DNA of 64,000 nucleotides from assembly GCF_039634365.2 (NCBI RefSeq), contig NZ_CP155079.2, forward strand, positions 1,612,001 through 1,676,000. The letters run 5' to 3'. The position numbers and the translations under genes were made by a program. The notes under the pieces are model-generated. The model did not search any database. It worked only from the letters and a program-made list of their open reading frames with translations, and was not told where the DNA came from. Position 1 is the stretch's first letter. Each line of letters opens with the position of its first letter. Shown in pieces: positions 1 to 9,328 of the stretch. The stretch comes from Mucilaginibacter sp. PAMB04168. GTDB lineage: Bacteria; Bacteroidota; Bacteroidia; Sphingobacteriales; Sphingobacteriaceae.

Positions 1-1
1 C

Positions 2-592
2 AAAATAAGGCTGGCGACCTGGGTAGCTGTGGGCAGTTTTTTGACCTCCATCGTTTTGTCGGCTATTTGCTGCTTCTATGCTTACCGCCAGGTCAGCGAT
101 GCCCGCAAAAGCATTTACATCCTGAGTAATGGTATTCCATTGCAGGCTGGTCAAACGGATATGCAGGTTAACCGCCCGGCAGAGTACCGCGCAGACATCG
201 ACCTGTTCCATGCCCTGTTCTTTTCGCTGACACCGGATGATAAGTATATCGAGTACCAGTTAAAAAAGGCGATGTACCTCGTAGATGAATCGGGCGTTGA
301 CCAGTACAATAATTTGAAGGAGAATGGTTTTTTCAACTCCATTCTGTCTTCCAGTTCGGTCATTACGCTGCAAACGGATTCGATCTCATTGGATATGACC
401 AGGCGGTATTTCCGCTATTTCGGCAAGCTGAAGATCGACCGCCGCAGTTCGACGGTCATCCGTTCGCTGATTACCGAAGGATATCTGAAAGATATTCCCC
501 GTAGCGATAATAACCCGCATGGGGTGCTCATTGTGAACTGGAAAACACTTGAAAACAAAGACCTCGAAAATGTTCAGAAGAATACGTTCTAA
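2..592 (+). CDS. traK: Conjugative transposon protein TraK (5' partial)
   Basis: TraK is the VirB8-like inner-membrane protein of Bacteroidota conjugation machines, a scaffold of the type IV secretion channel. The reading frame is open to the left window edge, so the true start lies outside; the GTG at 29 is probably internal. One membrane segment is visible near the start (VAVGSFLTSIVLSAICCFYAY), followed by the soluble domain with the family signatures YILSNGIPL, FHALFFSLTPDDKYI, the YDNLKE-like YNNLKENGF, and the C-terminal block EGYLKDIPRSDNNPHG with NWKTLENKDL. The next gene overlaps its 3' end, and traM and traN follow, as in CTnDOT-type elements. Identity is secure; only the N terminus is missing. 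Confidence 0.9.
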   Translation, partial: KIRLATWVAVGSFLTSIVLSAICCFYAYRQVSDARKSIYILSNGIPLQAGQTDMQVNRPAEYRADIDLFHALFFSLTPDDKYIEYQLKKAMYLVDESGVDQYNNLKENGFFNSILSSSSVITLQTDSISLDMTRRYFRYFGKLKIDRRSSTVIRSLITEGYLKDIPRSDNNPHGVLIVNWKTLENKDLENVQKNTF

Positions 593-989
593 CCGCGATC
601 CCAGGGATACGCTGTATAGTGAATTGAAAAAGGAATTTTCGGTCTATGCGGATAAAGGCAGCCGGTTCAGTCAGGAGTTGGCTGCCAAATATCCGCGCTT
701 GCTGTTTTGTTTAATGACGGCGCTATTATTGACTTCGGCTTTGCTGGCTATCCTGCTTCATCCTAAAATGGTGTCACAGGAAAAGCCCAAGGCCATGCCG
801 CAAAGCGAAATGTTAAACAACGGTTTTGATAATATCCTGGCAGCAGGTGCGGCACTAAAGACAACCATTCATTTAAGGCGGCAGGTAGATAGTATTACCG
901 CTAAACAAGTTTTGAATAAATCTGACAGTATCACCCTGGTGCGCGATCTCGACAGCCTGCAGCACATCCGTCTCACCTTACCCCATTAG
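570..989 (+). CDS. Small single-pass membrane protein in the TraL position
   Basis: A 139-residue protein between traK and traM, where Bacteroidota conjugation operons carry the small TraL protein. I chose ATG 570 (MFRRIRSNRD), which overlaps the end of traK by 23 bases; the frame also contains a TTG at 549 that is less likely. The layout is a charged, basic N terminus (about 45 residues), one hydrophobic helix near residues 46-66 (LLFCLMTALLLTSALLAILLH), then a polar, probably periplasmic tail. There is no catalytic motif. Similarity to CTnDOT TraL is positional and topological rather than by recognised sequence, so the name is not assigned. A role in the secretion channel is inferred from the operon. 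Confidence 0.75.
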   Translation: MFRRIRSNRDPRDTLYSELKKEFSVYADKGSRFSQELAAKYPRLLFCLMTALLLTSALLAILLHPKMVSQEKPKAMPQSEMLNNGFDNILAAGAALKTTIHLRRQVDSITAKQVLNKSDSITLVRDLDSLQHIRLTLPH

Positions 990-993
990 CATT

Positions 994-2175
994 ATGCAAA
1001 TCAATTTAAAACAACCCAAATACATCCTGCCGCTGATCCTGCTGCCTTTCCTGTGTTTGTTCTTCTTTGTTTATCACAGCGGCTTTGCCGCCAAAAAGAC
1101 GGAAGATAAGCCGGTAAATGGCATCAACACTTCCGTAGGCCAGGTATCCGGCGATGTACAAAAGAAACAGCTGGAAGATAAGCTGGACGCTTACCGAAAT
1201 ACTTATAAAGAAGGCGACGGCATGACCGCCGTTAACCCATTGCCCTCCGAGAAAACAAGTAATCCGGCCTTTCAAAGCAGCTATTCAGACAAGGAAAAGA
1301 AAATGCTGGATTCGATCAATGAGGCGATGAAAGCCAAATACGCGCAAAGTCCGGCAGGCGCATCGGTGCACAAGCAGCCTGTTAATAATGACCAGGCCAT
1401 GCTGGCAGCACTGAACGGTTTAAAAAACCGCCGTCCCGCTGAAAACAGCGCAGCCAATGATCAAAAGGTTAAAGACCCAATGGAAACCTTCCGGCAACAG
1501 ATGGCCTACCTTGATAGTATGAACAAGGCTAACGACCCGGCTGTCAAAGCCGAACGGCAGCAGTCTGAGGCGCGGTCTAAAGTTGCCGCGCAAAAAGCAG
1601 CCGAACCCAAATTAGCGGTGAAGCTGGCAGATGCCTCACCATCGGAATTTAATACCGTGCTGCCTGAAAAACATCCGGACTTCATTAAAGTGGTGATCGA
1701 TGAGAACCTGACGGGTTATGCCGGTTCGCGTATTCGCCTGCGGCTTTTGGATGATATTGATGCCGGGAATTACCGCATCCCCAAAGGAACCTATTTATAT
1801 GCGCTGATCACCGGCTTTTCCGGGCAGCGGGTGGAACTGACGGTCAAATCCATTTTGTACGAAAATAAAATATTGCCGGTCAAATTGCAGGTGTACGACC
1901 TCGACGGGCTTTCCGGGCTATATGTGCCTGAATCGGCTTTTCGGGATTTTACCAAAGACCTCGGCACCAATACCGTGCAGGGTGTGACTATTGACGGTGG
2001 CGGCACCGGATCGGTTGCCAGTCAGTTTGCAATGAGCACGGCCAGTAAAATGTTTGAATCCACTTCATCTGCCATTGCCGGGCTGATCCGTAAGGATAAG
2101 GCCAGGATCAAATACAATTCTTACCTCTATTTAATCGATAACGAAGCGCTCGAAAAAGCGCAGCAACACTATTAA
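994..2175 (+). CDS. traM: Conjugative transposon protein TraM
   Basis: TraM is the VirB10-like component that spans the envelope and links the inner-membrane and outer-membrane parts of the conjugation channel. The 393 residues show a short cytoplasmic N terminus, one membrane helix near residues 11-28 (YILPLILLPFLCLFFFVYHS), a long low-complexity linker rich in K, A, Q and D, and a conserved C-terminal domain from about residue 210 (the FNTVLPEKHPDFIKVVIDENLT region, then GSRIRLRLLDDI, YRIPKGTYLYALITGF and the YDLDGLSGLYVPES block). These C-terminal blocks are the TraM family hallmark. It lies 4 bases after the preceding gene and 2 bases before traN, in one operon. Confidence 0.93.
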   Translation: MQINLKQPKYILPLILLPFLCLFFFVYHSGFAAKKTEDKPVNGINTSVGQVSGDVQKKQLEDKLDAYRNTYKEGDGMTAVNPLPSEKTSNPAFQSSYSDKEKKMLDSINEAMKAKYAQSPAGASVHKQPVNNDQAMLAALNGLKNRRPAENSAANDQKVKDPMETFRQQMAYLDSMNKANDPAVKAERQQSEARSKVAAQKAAEPKLAVKLADASPSEFNTVLPEKHPDFIKVVIDENLTGYAGSRIRLRLLDDIDAGNYRIPKGTYLYALITGFSGQRVELTVKSILYENKILPVKLQVYDLDGLSGLYVPESAFRDFTKDLGTNTVQGVTIDGGGTGSVASQFAMSTASKMFESTSSAIAGLIRKDKARIKYNSYLYLIDNEALEKAQQHY

Positions 2176-2177
2176 CC

Positions 2178-3014
2178 ATGAAACGATTACACCTTTTTCT
2201 TGCCGTATTTATGGCAAGCCTGCACAGCTATGCCCAATTAACGCCATTCGCCGAGGGCGTTAAAAAGAATTCCCTGCCAATTGTTTACCTGCCCGAAAAC
2301 GTATCCGTGCAGTTTATCTCACCGGAGCCGATCCAGTACGTAGACATTTCCGCCAAGTCGGTTATCGGCGACCTGCCACTAAAAAATGTACTGCGCATCC
2401 GCTTAAAGGATTCAGTGAATTCGGCAGATGCGGTGATCACTATAGCGGGTGAAAAATTTATTACCCAATATCATGTGATCAGGGCGGATTCGATAACGGC
2501 CAGGGATGCCAGAACGGAAATTGCGATTGATCCCGGTAACACTCATCCACTGGATATTTCGGGTATCGGGCTTTCGCAAAACCAGTTAAAGCAAATGGCG
2601 CTCAACCTCTTTTGTAAACGGCCGTGGCGGGCCATTGAAAAAACGAAAGCTTTCGACTTGAAAGCAGAACTATACCATATCTATACAGCCGGGGATTATG
2701 TATTTATCGACCTGGGTTACCGGAACAAAACGAACCTTGCCTACAATATTGAAGACTTCCGTTTTCACATCGATGATAAAAAGATCACCAAGGCTACAAA
2801 TGTGCAGTCAGTGGAGCTCAAGCCCGAATTCATTTTATTTAACAACCCGCTTTTTCAAAAGACCTACCGCAACATCATCGTCCTAAAAAAAATAACCTTT
2901 CCCGGAAATAAAGTGCTGCATATCGAATTGAGCGAAAAGCAGATTTCCGGCCGGGTGATCAATTTGAATATCACTTACCAGGACGTGCTCGATGCGGATA
3001 CAATCCCCATCTGA
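2178..3014 (+). CDS. traN: Conjugative transposon protein TraN
   Basis: TraN is the VirB9-like outer-membrane-associated partner of TraM in Bacteroidota conjugation systems. The 278-residue product begins with a Sec signal peptide (KRLHLFLAVFMASLHSYA, likely cut before Q20). The mature part is beta-rich with family features such as LPIVYLPENVSVQFISPEPIQYVDIS near the N terminus and the late FIDLGYRNKTNLAYNIEDFRFHIDD block that precedes an immunoglobulin-like C-terminal domain. It starts 2 bases after the traM stop, and its TGA overlaps the next ATG, so the genes are translationally coupled. Confidence 0.93.
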   Translation: MKRLHLFLAVFMASLHSYAQLTPFAEGVKKNSLPIVYLPENVSVQFISPEPIQYVDISAKSVIGDLPLKNVLRIRLKDSVNSADAVITIAGEKFITQYHVIRADSITARDARTEIAIDPGNTHPLDISGIGLSQNQLKQMALNLFCKRPWRAIEKTKAFDLKAELYHIYTAGDYVFIDLGYRNKTNLAYNIEDFRFHIDDKKITKATNVQSVELKPEFILFNNPLFQKTYRNIIVLKKITFPGNKVLHIELSEKQISGRVINLNITYQDVLDADTIPI

Positions 3015-3280
3015 TGAACCCATTAAAGCTACTGGAGCCGGACGAACGCGAGCGATACGATTATTTGCAGGAGGTCTTCGAGGAGGAATTTGAGCAAACC
3101 CACCTGGCTTTTCATGTCAGCGGCATCCTCATTTATGAGCTGCTGAATTTGCTGGCGGTATGCAAGTACTTGTTTGATGAGTTCGGCTTTCCCGAAAGCG
3201 AGGACAGCCGCCTGCTGCGCTACGCCGTTACCGGCACCATTGCCGAATACCTGGAAGGAGATCAGAATCATGGCTTTTAA
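3014..3280 (+). CDS. Small conserved ICE protein, function unknown
   Basis: An 88-residue acidic, mostly helical protein without signal peptide or membrane segment. Its ATG overlaps the traN stop (ATGA), and its own 3' end overlaps the following ATG at 3270 by 11 bases, so it sits inside the transfer operon and is probably translated by coupling. No domain is recognised. The middle segment ([26 protein letters not shown]) is hydrophobic but interrupted by charges and looks like a buried helix. A role as an accessory of transfer or of the large methylase-helicase next door can only be guessed from position. Confidence 0.75.
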   Translation: MNPLKLLEPDERERYDYLQEVFEEEFEQTHLAFHVSGILIYELLNLLAVCKYLFDEFGFPESEDSRLLRYAVTGTIAEYLEGDQNHGF

Positions 3281-6200
3281 CAGTTCAAAGAAGCTGGCCG
3301 GGAATATCGCAGCCCTGCGTATTGCCTTATCCGGCCAGGAAAGCTACAACGATAAAGAAATTGAAGTGCTGAAAAGCTACGCGGGTTTCGGCGGTTTAAA
3401 AGCGGTCCTGTTTGGCGCGGGGCCGGTGGAAACCTGGGTGGAGCAGAACGCCTCTGCAAATGACCTTCGCTTGCACCCGATGATGGTGGAGCTGCACGGA
3501 CTGTTGCAGGAAAAACTATCGCCTGCCGATTACAAGGCGGCCATTGATGCGGTTAAAAGCAGCAGCGATACCGCATTTTACACACCGGAGTTGCTGCCTG
3601 CTGCTTTATATGAGGCCATGCAGCAACAGGGCATTATGCCTTATCGTTTGTATGAGCCGAGCAGCGGCGCGGGTATCTTCATCACCGAAGCGCTTAAAGC
3701 CTTTCCGGATTTGCAGGAGGTCAACGCGGTCGAAAAGGACATCCTGACCGGCAAGGTGCTGATGGCGCTCGCCTTGACTTTGCCGGTAAACAATATCGTT
3801 CAGGTTCGTGGTTTTGAGGAAACAGCCCCGGACGAAAAAGGCAAATATGATTTTATTACCAGCAATATCCCCTTTGGTAATTTCAAGGTATTCGATCCGG
3901 CCTACCAGGGCAGCGCGGTAACCAACAAGATCCATGACTATTTCTTTGCCAAAGGCCTGGATAAATTAGGTGACGGCGGCCTGCTTGCATTTTTGGTGAC
4001 GGATGCTTTCTTAAATACGGCCTCCAATACCCTGGGGCGCAAGCATGTATTTACATCGGCAGATTTTATCAGCTTGTCGGTTTTGCCGGATAACCTGATG
4101 AAGGATACCGCCAACACGGAAGCGCCAAGTCATTTGCTCCTGGTTCAGAAGAACGACAACAAAGGAGCTTTTACCCCAACCGAATTACTACTGATCGATA
4201 CCGTCGAACAGGAAAATAGCTTTGGTAAATTTTCCGTCAATGCTTATATCGACCGGCACCCTGAACTAAGTTTGGCCGATACTATAGGGGAAGGCAAAAA
4301 CCAGTACGGCAAGCCAAGCCAGCGGATTTGGCAGAAAGGCCCGTTGGAGGACATCAGGCAGCAACTCATTGAACAGGTCGCGGAAGGTTTAGCTGCAAAT
4401 TTTGATCTGGACAGGTGGAAAGCCTTACAGCAGCGGTTGGCTGATGAGCAATCGAAAAGCAAAACTGAAAGTAAAACCGTGCCGAACGCACGGTTTTTTA
4501 CTTTTCAGGATATGCCTGCAGTACAGGCCTCAGCAATTTCCGGTCAGGGACAATTGGGTCTGTTCGACGCCCCGACCCTGAATAATGACCAGGCGCAGGG
4601 TTATTTATCTGACCTGGATAAGGCCTTTGTAGATCCGGCAACCGGCAGGCAGATAAGCACTATCCGCACTACCACCAGGCTCGACCATGACAGTATTGTT
4701 TTGATTACCGCGCAGGCGAAACAATCCGGCCGCTACCTGTATAAGTTATTCAGCAATGTCCAGGAATTAAGTTTTTCCAATAAATGGGTCAGCGGCAATA
4801 CCCTGACTTATGAACTTAAAGCTTTATCTGCAAAACTGAAATATTTCGGCCATGATTTCCGCTATGAAGGCGACCGCAGTTTGGAACCTGCTTTTGAACT
4901 ACTGCCTGACAGGCCGGTGCCATTTACCGCTATCAAACCGTTTTATAAGCGGGATACCTTAGTGATTCATGAAGGCAAAGCCGGTCTGACCGGACTGATC
5001 CAGAACGCTCAGGCAGATTTCCAGCCTTTTGATCAGCAAACCGACCTCCCTTTTTTTAGGCAATACATTGGTCTGCGCGACAGCTATATGGAACTGTATG
5101 CGAAGGAAGCGGAAACTTTACAGGTGCAGCCGCACTTGCGGTCAATACTCAACCGGAACTATGAAAGCTTTACCGGCAAATATGGAGACCTGAATAAGGG
5201 AAACAACCGGAAACGGATATTACTGGATGCCGCTTTGGGTTTCGTGGCACTCTCATCATTGGAGCGCCGGGAAAACGAGACCTGGACCAAAGCCGATATC
5301 TTTTTTGGCCCTGTATTCCCGCAGCAGGAAAACCTGCATACCGATGATCCGACCGAAGCATTGGCACGTAGCCTGAATGATAAGGGTATCGTTGACCTGG
5401 ATTATATGAGCACCATGACCGGGCTGGATGATTTCGCGATCATCCGCCAGCTGGATGGCAAAATATTGATGAACCCAATCAACCGCACCTGGGAAACCAA
5501 CGATAGTTACCTGTCCGGTAATGTGGTGCAGAAATTAGCGTTGGCGGAAAGGGCAGCCGAGACGCATCCCGATGATTTGCAAATTGCACGAAGCCTGACA
5601 GCGATCAGTCGGGTACAGCCGGAAAAGATACCCTTTGAATTATTGGATTTTAACCTGGGCGAACGCTGGATGCCGGTGAGCTATTACCAGCAATTTGCCA
5701 GCGACCTGTTTGGCCTGGACACGCATATCGAATACTTTTCTTCTGCGGACAGTTTTAAGGTTACCTATAAAAACGGCAATGCCAAAACCGACGAGGAATT
5801 TGCCATCATGCCGAAGTCCGGCATCAAAATGAAGGGCGCGGCGCTTTTGGAACATGCGCTGGAAAACACCAGTCCTTATTTTAGCTATAAAGTAGGTTCG
5901 GGTGATACAGCGGTCAGGCTGCCGGACAACGAGGCCATCCAGTTAGGACACCAGAAGATCGAGTCTATCCGCAGCCGGTTTGAAGAATGGCTGCGCGAAT
6001 TGCCTGGCAGTGAAAAGAACAAAATAGAAGCGCTGTACAATGAAACTTTCAACTGTTATGTGCTGCGTGAATATGACGGCAGCCATTTAGCTTTTCCGGG
6101 GCTTGACCGAAAGGCACTGGGCATCGAAGATTTGTACAGTTCGCAGCGAAATGCCGCCTGGCGTATTATTCAGAACCGGGGCGCGCTGATTGATCATGAA

Positions 6201-8804
6201 GTGGGTTTGGGCAAGACCCTGACCATGATCGTTGCCGCGCAGGAAATGAAACGTTTAGGTATCGTCCAAAAGCCGATGATCCTGGCGCTCAAAGCCAATG
6301 TGGGGCAGATCAGCGATACCTACCGCAAGGCTTACCCACAAGCAAAAATACTGGCACCCGGTGAAAATGATTTTACCCCGGTTAAAAGGCAAACGCTCTT
6401 TCACCAGATCAAGAATAATAATTGGGACTGTATCATCTTAACACACGACCAGTTCGGCAAGATCCCGCAGTCACCCGAAGTTCAGCAGGAAATATTAGAA
6501 GCCGAGCTGGATAATATTCAGGCCGACCTTGATACCCTCAAATCCCTGGGCGGCGAAGTTTCGCGCTCGATCCTCAAAGGGTTGGAACTGCGCAAGAAGA
6601 ACCTCGAAGCCAAATTAGAGGGTGTATTATATGGGCTTGAAAACAAAAAAGACACCGGCATCGACTTCCTGGAAATGAATATCGACCACCTCTTTGTGGA
6701 CGAATCGCATAAGTTCAAGAACCTGACCTTTACCACCCGGCATAACCGGGTGGCCGGTTTGGGCAACCAGGATGGCAGCCAAAAGGCGTTGAACATGCTG
6801 TTTGCGGTAAGAACCTTACAACAAAAGTTTGATGCTGACCTTTGTGTTACTTTCCTATCAGGTACGCCGATCTCCAACAGCCTGACCGAAATGTATTTGA
6901 TCTTCAAATACCTGCGGCCGAATGAACTTGAACGGCAGAGCATCAGCAACTTTGATGCCTGGGCTGCGGTATTCGCCAAGAAAACTACCGACTTTGAATT
7001 TTCGGTCACTAATCAGATTACGGCTAAAGAACGTTTCCGTCATTTTATCAAAGTACCTGAGCTGGCGCTTTTTTATAACGAGATCACCGATTATAAAACG
7101 GCGAAACATATAAACCTCGATAAGCCGGAGCTTTCTGAAACATTAGTAAATATTCACCCCACACCTGACCAGCAGGACTTTATTAAAAAGCTGATGAAGT
7201 TTGCGGAAACGGGCGACGCGACCTTATTGGGCCGCCCGCGCCTGACCGCCGAGGAAGATAATGCAAGGATGCTGATCGCCACCAATTACGCCAAGAAAAT
7301 GTCGGCGGATATGCGGCTGATTGACCCGGAATATGAAGACCACCCTGATAACAAAGTGAATGTTTGTGCCCGTAAGGTTGCCGAGATCTATCACGAAAGC
7401 ACACCTCATAAAGGAACCCAACTGATTTTTAGCGATATCGGCACCCCTAAACCGGATGAGTTCAATATTTATGATGCGCTTAAGACCAAACTGGTCAATG
7501 ATTTTAATATTCCTGCTCACGAAATTTCATTTATCCATGACTGGCCGGACAAGAAACGGCCCGAGATGTTTAGAATGATGAACAACGGCGAGATCAGGAT
7601 ACAGATCGGCAGTACCGAGAAATTAGGTACGGGAACTAATGTGCAGGCAAGGGTATTGGCTATGCATCATTTCGACACCCCGTGGCGTCCGAGCGACCTG
7701 GAGCAGCGCGATGGAAGAGGCGCGCGGCAAGGGAACTGGCTGGCGAAAAAGTTCTACGATAATAAGGTACTGAACTTTATTTATGGCGTTGAGCAATCAT
7801 TGGATGCCTATAAATTCAATCTGCTCAAAAACAAGCAGACCTTTATTTCACAGATGAAGAACTGCGAGCTGAATGTGCGCACACTCGATGAGGGCGCGCT
7901 TGATGAAAAGAGCGGCATGAACTTCTCCGAATACATCGCCATCCTTTCCGGCGACACCACACTTTTGGAAAAGGCAAAGGTAGAAAAGAAAGTAGCGCAA
8001 CTGGAGGGCTGGAAATCGGCCCATTTTCGCGAAGTCGCCCGTAACCGTTACAGCCTGGAAGCCGCCGGGAAAAGACTGGGCGAAATCAAAGGCACGATGG
8101 ATAGCCTGTTCCGGGACGAAGCCCTGTACAATTCGCAGTTAAAGCATAACAAAGAGGGCAATAAGCTGAACCCTATACAATTGACCGATTTTCCATCTGC
8201 AGATGCCGAAGCTTTGGGCAATAAGATTATCGCGCTCTATCGTGGCTGGCAGCCCGGTAAAGGCGAACCCGAGGAAAAACGTATCGGGACTTTATACGGG
8301 TTTAACCTTTATATCCGGCAGCAGCGCGAAGGTTATGAAGATCAGGGTTTATTTAAATACCGGATGCAAAATCACCTGTTCGCCGAAGGGCCTGGTGGCA
8401 TCAAATACCAGAGCAATGGCGGGAACCCTAACATCGATAATCCCAAGCTGGCCGCGCGCTATTTCCTTAATGCCATTGATAAAGTCACCGGCTTACGGGA
8501 AAAATATGAAAAAGAACAAACCGAATTGCTTACAGAGGTTCCGACCTTAACGGAACTCAGTCAAAAGACCTTTGAAAAGGAACAGGAACTGGTTGAACTG
8601 AGGGTAGACCTGCGCAGGCTTGAACAGGAGATCGCAGCCAAGATCAGGGAAACGCAAATGAAAGTGGTGCCAGAAGAAGAACAGACCGAAGAACTGACCG
8701 AAGAGCAAACACCAACTGATACACTTGATCATTCCGAAAACCTGCGGACCCTGCGCGCCGATGCATTGGGCCAGGATGATTATCCCGCCCAGGGTATTTT
8801 ATAA
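3270..8804 (+). CDS. Giant DNA methylase-SNF2-type helicase (DarB-like)
   Basis: An 1844-residue protein starting at ATG 3270, preceded by a strong ribosome binding site (GGAAGGAG at 3253-3260). The N-terminal part is an N6-adenine-methylase-like domain: [13 protein letters not shown] and [15 protein letters not shown] (SAM-binding motif I) precede the catalytic-type SNIPFG at about residues 198-203. The C-terminal half is a superfamily-2 helicase: Walker A VGLGKT (about 978), DESH (about 1144-1147), LSGTPISN, and the motif V/VI region ending [11 protein letters not shown] (about 1479). Such methylase-helicase fusions are common in Bacteroidota ICEs and resemble phage P1 DarB, which protects incoming DNA from restriction; that role is inferred. 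An intrinsic-terminator-shaped hairpin lies inside the linker at 4473-4499. Confidence 0.9.
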   Translation: MAFNSSKKLAGNIAALRIALSGQESYNDKEIEVLKSYAGFGGLKAVLFGAGPVETWVEQNASANDLRLHPMMVELHGLLQEKLSPADYKAAIDAVKSSSDTAFYTPELLPAALYEAMQQQGIMPYRLYEPSSGAGIFITEALKAFPDLQEVNAVEKDILTGKVLMALALTLPVNNIVQVRGFEETAPDEKGKYDFITSNIPFGNFKVFDPAYQGSAVTNKIHDYFFAKGLDKLGDGGLLAFLVTDAFLNTASNTLGRKHVFTSADFISLSVLPDNLMKDTANTEAPSHLLLVQKNDNKGAFTPTELLLIDTVEQENSFGKFSVNAYIDRHPELSLADTIGEGKNQYGKPSQRIWQKGPLEDIRQQLIEQVAEGLAANFDLDRWKALQQRLADEQSKSKTESKTVPNARFFTFQDMPAVQASAISGQGQLGLFDAPTLNNDQAQGYLSDLDKAFVDPATGRQISTIRTTTRLDHDSIVLITAQAKQSGRYLYKLFSNVQELSFSNKWVSGNTLTYELKALSAKLKYFGHDFRYEGDRSLEPAFELLPDRPVPFTAIKPFYKRDTLVIHEGKAGLTGLIQNAQADFQPFDQQTDLPFFRQYIGLRDSYMELYAKEAETLQVQPHLRSILNRNYESFTGKYGDLNKGNNRKRILLDAALGFVALSSLERRENETWTKADIFFGPVFPQQENLHTDDPTEALARSLNDKGIVDLDYMSTMTGLDDFAIIRQLDGKILMNPINRTWETNDSYLSGNVVQKLALAERAAETHPDDLQIARSLTAISRVQPEKIPFELLDFNLGERWMPVSYYQQFASDLFGLDTHIEYFSSADSFKVTYKNGNAKTDEEFAIMPKSGIKMKGAALLEHALENTSPYFSYKVGSGDTAVRLPDNEAIQLGHQKIESIRSRFEEWLRELPGSEKNKIEALYNETFNCYVLREYDGSHLAFPGLDRKALGIEDLYSSQRNAAWRIIQNRGALIDHEVGLGKTLTMIVAAQEMKRLGIVQKPMILALKANVGQISDTYRKAYPQAKILAPGENDFTPVKRQTLFHQIKNNNWDCIILTHDQFGKIPQSPEVQQEILEAELDNIQADLDTLKSLGGEVSRSILKGLELRKKNLEAKLEGVLYGLENKKDTGIDFLEMNIDHLFVDESHKFKNLTFTTRHNRVAGLGNQDGSQKALNMLFAVRTLQQKFDADLCVTFLSGTPISNSLTEMYLIFKYLRPNELERQSISNFDAWAAVFAKKTTDFEFSVTNQITAKERFRHFIKVPELALFYNEITDYKTAKHINLDKPELSETLVNIHPTPDQQDFIKKLMKFAETGDATLLGRPRLTAEEDNARMLIATNYAKKMSADMRLIDPEYEDHPDNKVNVCARKVAEIYHESTPHKGTQLIFSDIGTPKPDEFNIYDALKTKLVNDFNIPAHEISFIHDWPDKKRPEMFRMMNNGEIRIQIGSTEKLGTGTNVQARVLAMHHFDTPWRPSDLEQRDGRGARQGNWLAKKFYDNKVLNFIYGVEQSLDAYKFNLLKNKQTFISQMKNCELNVRTLDEGALDEKSGMNFSEYIAILSGDTTLLEKAKVEKKVAQLEGWKSAHFREVARNRYSLEAAGKRLGEIKGTMDSLFRDEALYNSQLKHNKEGNKLNPIQLTDFPSADAEALGNKIIALYRGWQPGKGEPEEKRIGTLYGFNLYIRQQREGYEDQGLFKYRMQNHLFAEGPGGIKYQSNGGNPNIDNPKLAARYFLNAIDKVTGLREKYEKEQTELLTEVPTLTELSQKTFEKEQELVELRVDLRRLEQEIAAKIRETQMKVVPEEEQTEELTEEQTPTDTLDHSENLRTLRADALGQDDYPAQGIL
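4473..4499 (+). other. Terminator-like hairpin inside the methylase-helicase gene
   Basis: The sense strand reads AAAACCGTG (4473-4481), a 7-base loop, CACGGTTTT (4489-4497) and further T residues, a perfect 9-bp stem with a T-run. It lies around codon 402, in the low-complexity linker between the methylase-like and following domains. Shape alone supports it; termination is untested. Confidence 0.4.
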
Positions 8805-8818
8805 ACCATTTATTTTCT

Positions 8819-9304
8819 ATGATCTTATTTGAGCATTTGCGCTGCCCTCTGCACCGCTATACTTTTTCAGTTAAACCGGTAAGGCAATGGGTGGAAAAGC
8901 GCTGCGAGGGCCGGGTGCTCAACCTGTTTGCAGGCCCGACCTTGCTCGATGTGGATGAGGTTAGGAACGACCTTGATCCTGTTATGCCTGCCGATTATCA
9001 TCTCGATGCTTTAGAACTTTTGCGAAACTGGTCAGGAGAAATGTTTAATACGATTTTACTCGACCCTCCCTATGCAATAAGGAAAAGCATGGAGTTGTAT
9101 AAAGGCAATATTTGCAGCCCGTTCCGGCAACTGAAAGACGAAATACCCCGCTGCCTGTCGCCGGGCGCTATCGTAATCACCTTTGGCTACCACTCAATCG
9201 TGATGGGGGCGGGTAGGAAATTTTCACTGGAGCGCATTGCCTTGTTTAGTCACGGCGGCGCGATCCATGATACAATTGCAAGTATCGAACGCTTTAACCC
9301 TTGA
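8819..9304 (+). CDS. Small SAM-dependent DNA methyltransferase-like protein
   Basis: A 161-residue protein with the two core methyltransferase signatures: a glycine-containing SAM-binding loop, RVLNLFAGPTLL, at about residues 32-43, and the DNA amino-methyltransferase catalytic motif DPPY at residues 82-85 (LLDPPYAI). Asp in LDVDEVRNDLDP fits the acidic SAM-ribose contact. It is compact, with no obvious target-recognition domain, so it may act with a partner or with low specificity. It lies 14 bases after the giant methylase-helicase and 24 bases before the coupling protein. Modification of element DNA against host restriction is a reasonable inference; the target base (probably N6-adenine or N4-cytosine) cannot be read from sequence. 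Confidence 0.78.
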   Translation: MILFEHLRCPLHRYTFSVKPVRQWVEKRCEGRVLNLFAGPTLLDVDEVRNDLDPVMPADYHLDALELLRNWSGEMFNTILLDPPYAIRKSMELYKGNICSPFRQLKDEIPRCLSPGAIVITFGYHSIVMGAGRKFSLERIALFSHGGAIHDTIASIERFNP

Positions 9305-9328
9305 ATTTTACTTTTTTCAATTTTTGTT

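Noticed and set aside
549..569. TTG start seven codons upstream of the TraL-position gene
   Set aside because: ATG 570 gives the more typical start and smaller overlap with traK.
3174..3269. N-terminal extension of the methylase-helicase into the preceding gene
   Set aside because: The strong ribosome binding site at 3253-3260 and ATG 3270 fix the start.
6518..7009. 163-codon minus-strand frame inside the methylase-helicase
   Set aside because: Covers conserved helicase motifs on the other strand; Ser/Arg-rich translation looks like antisense noise.
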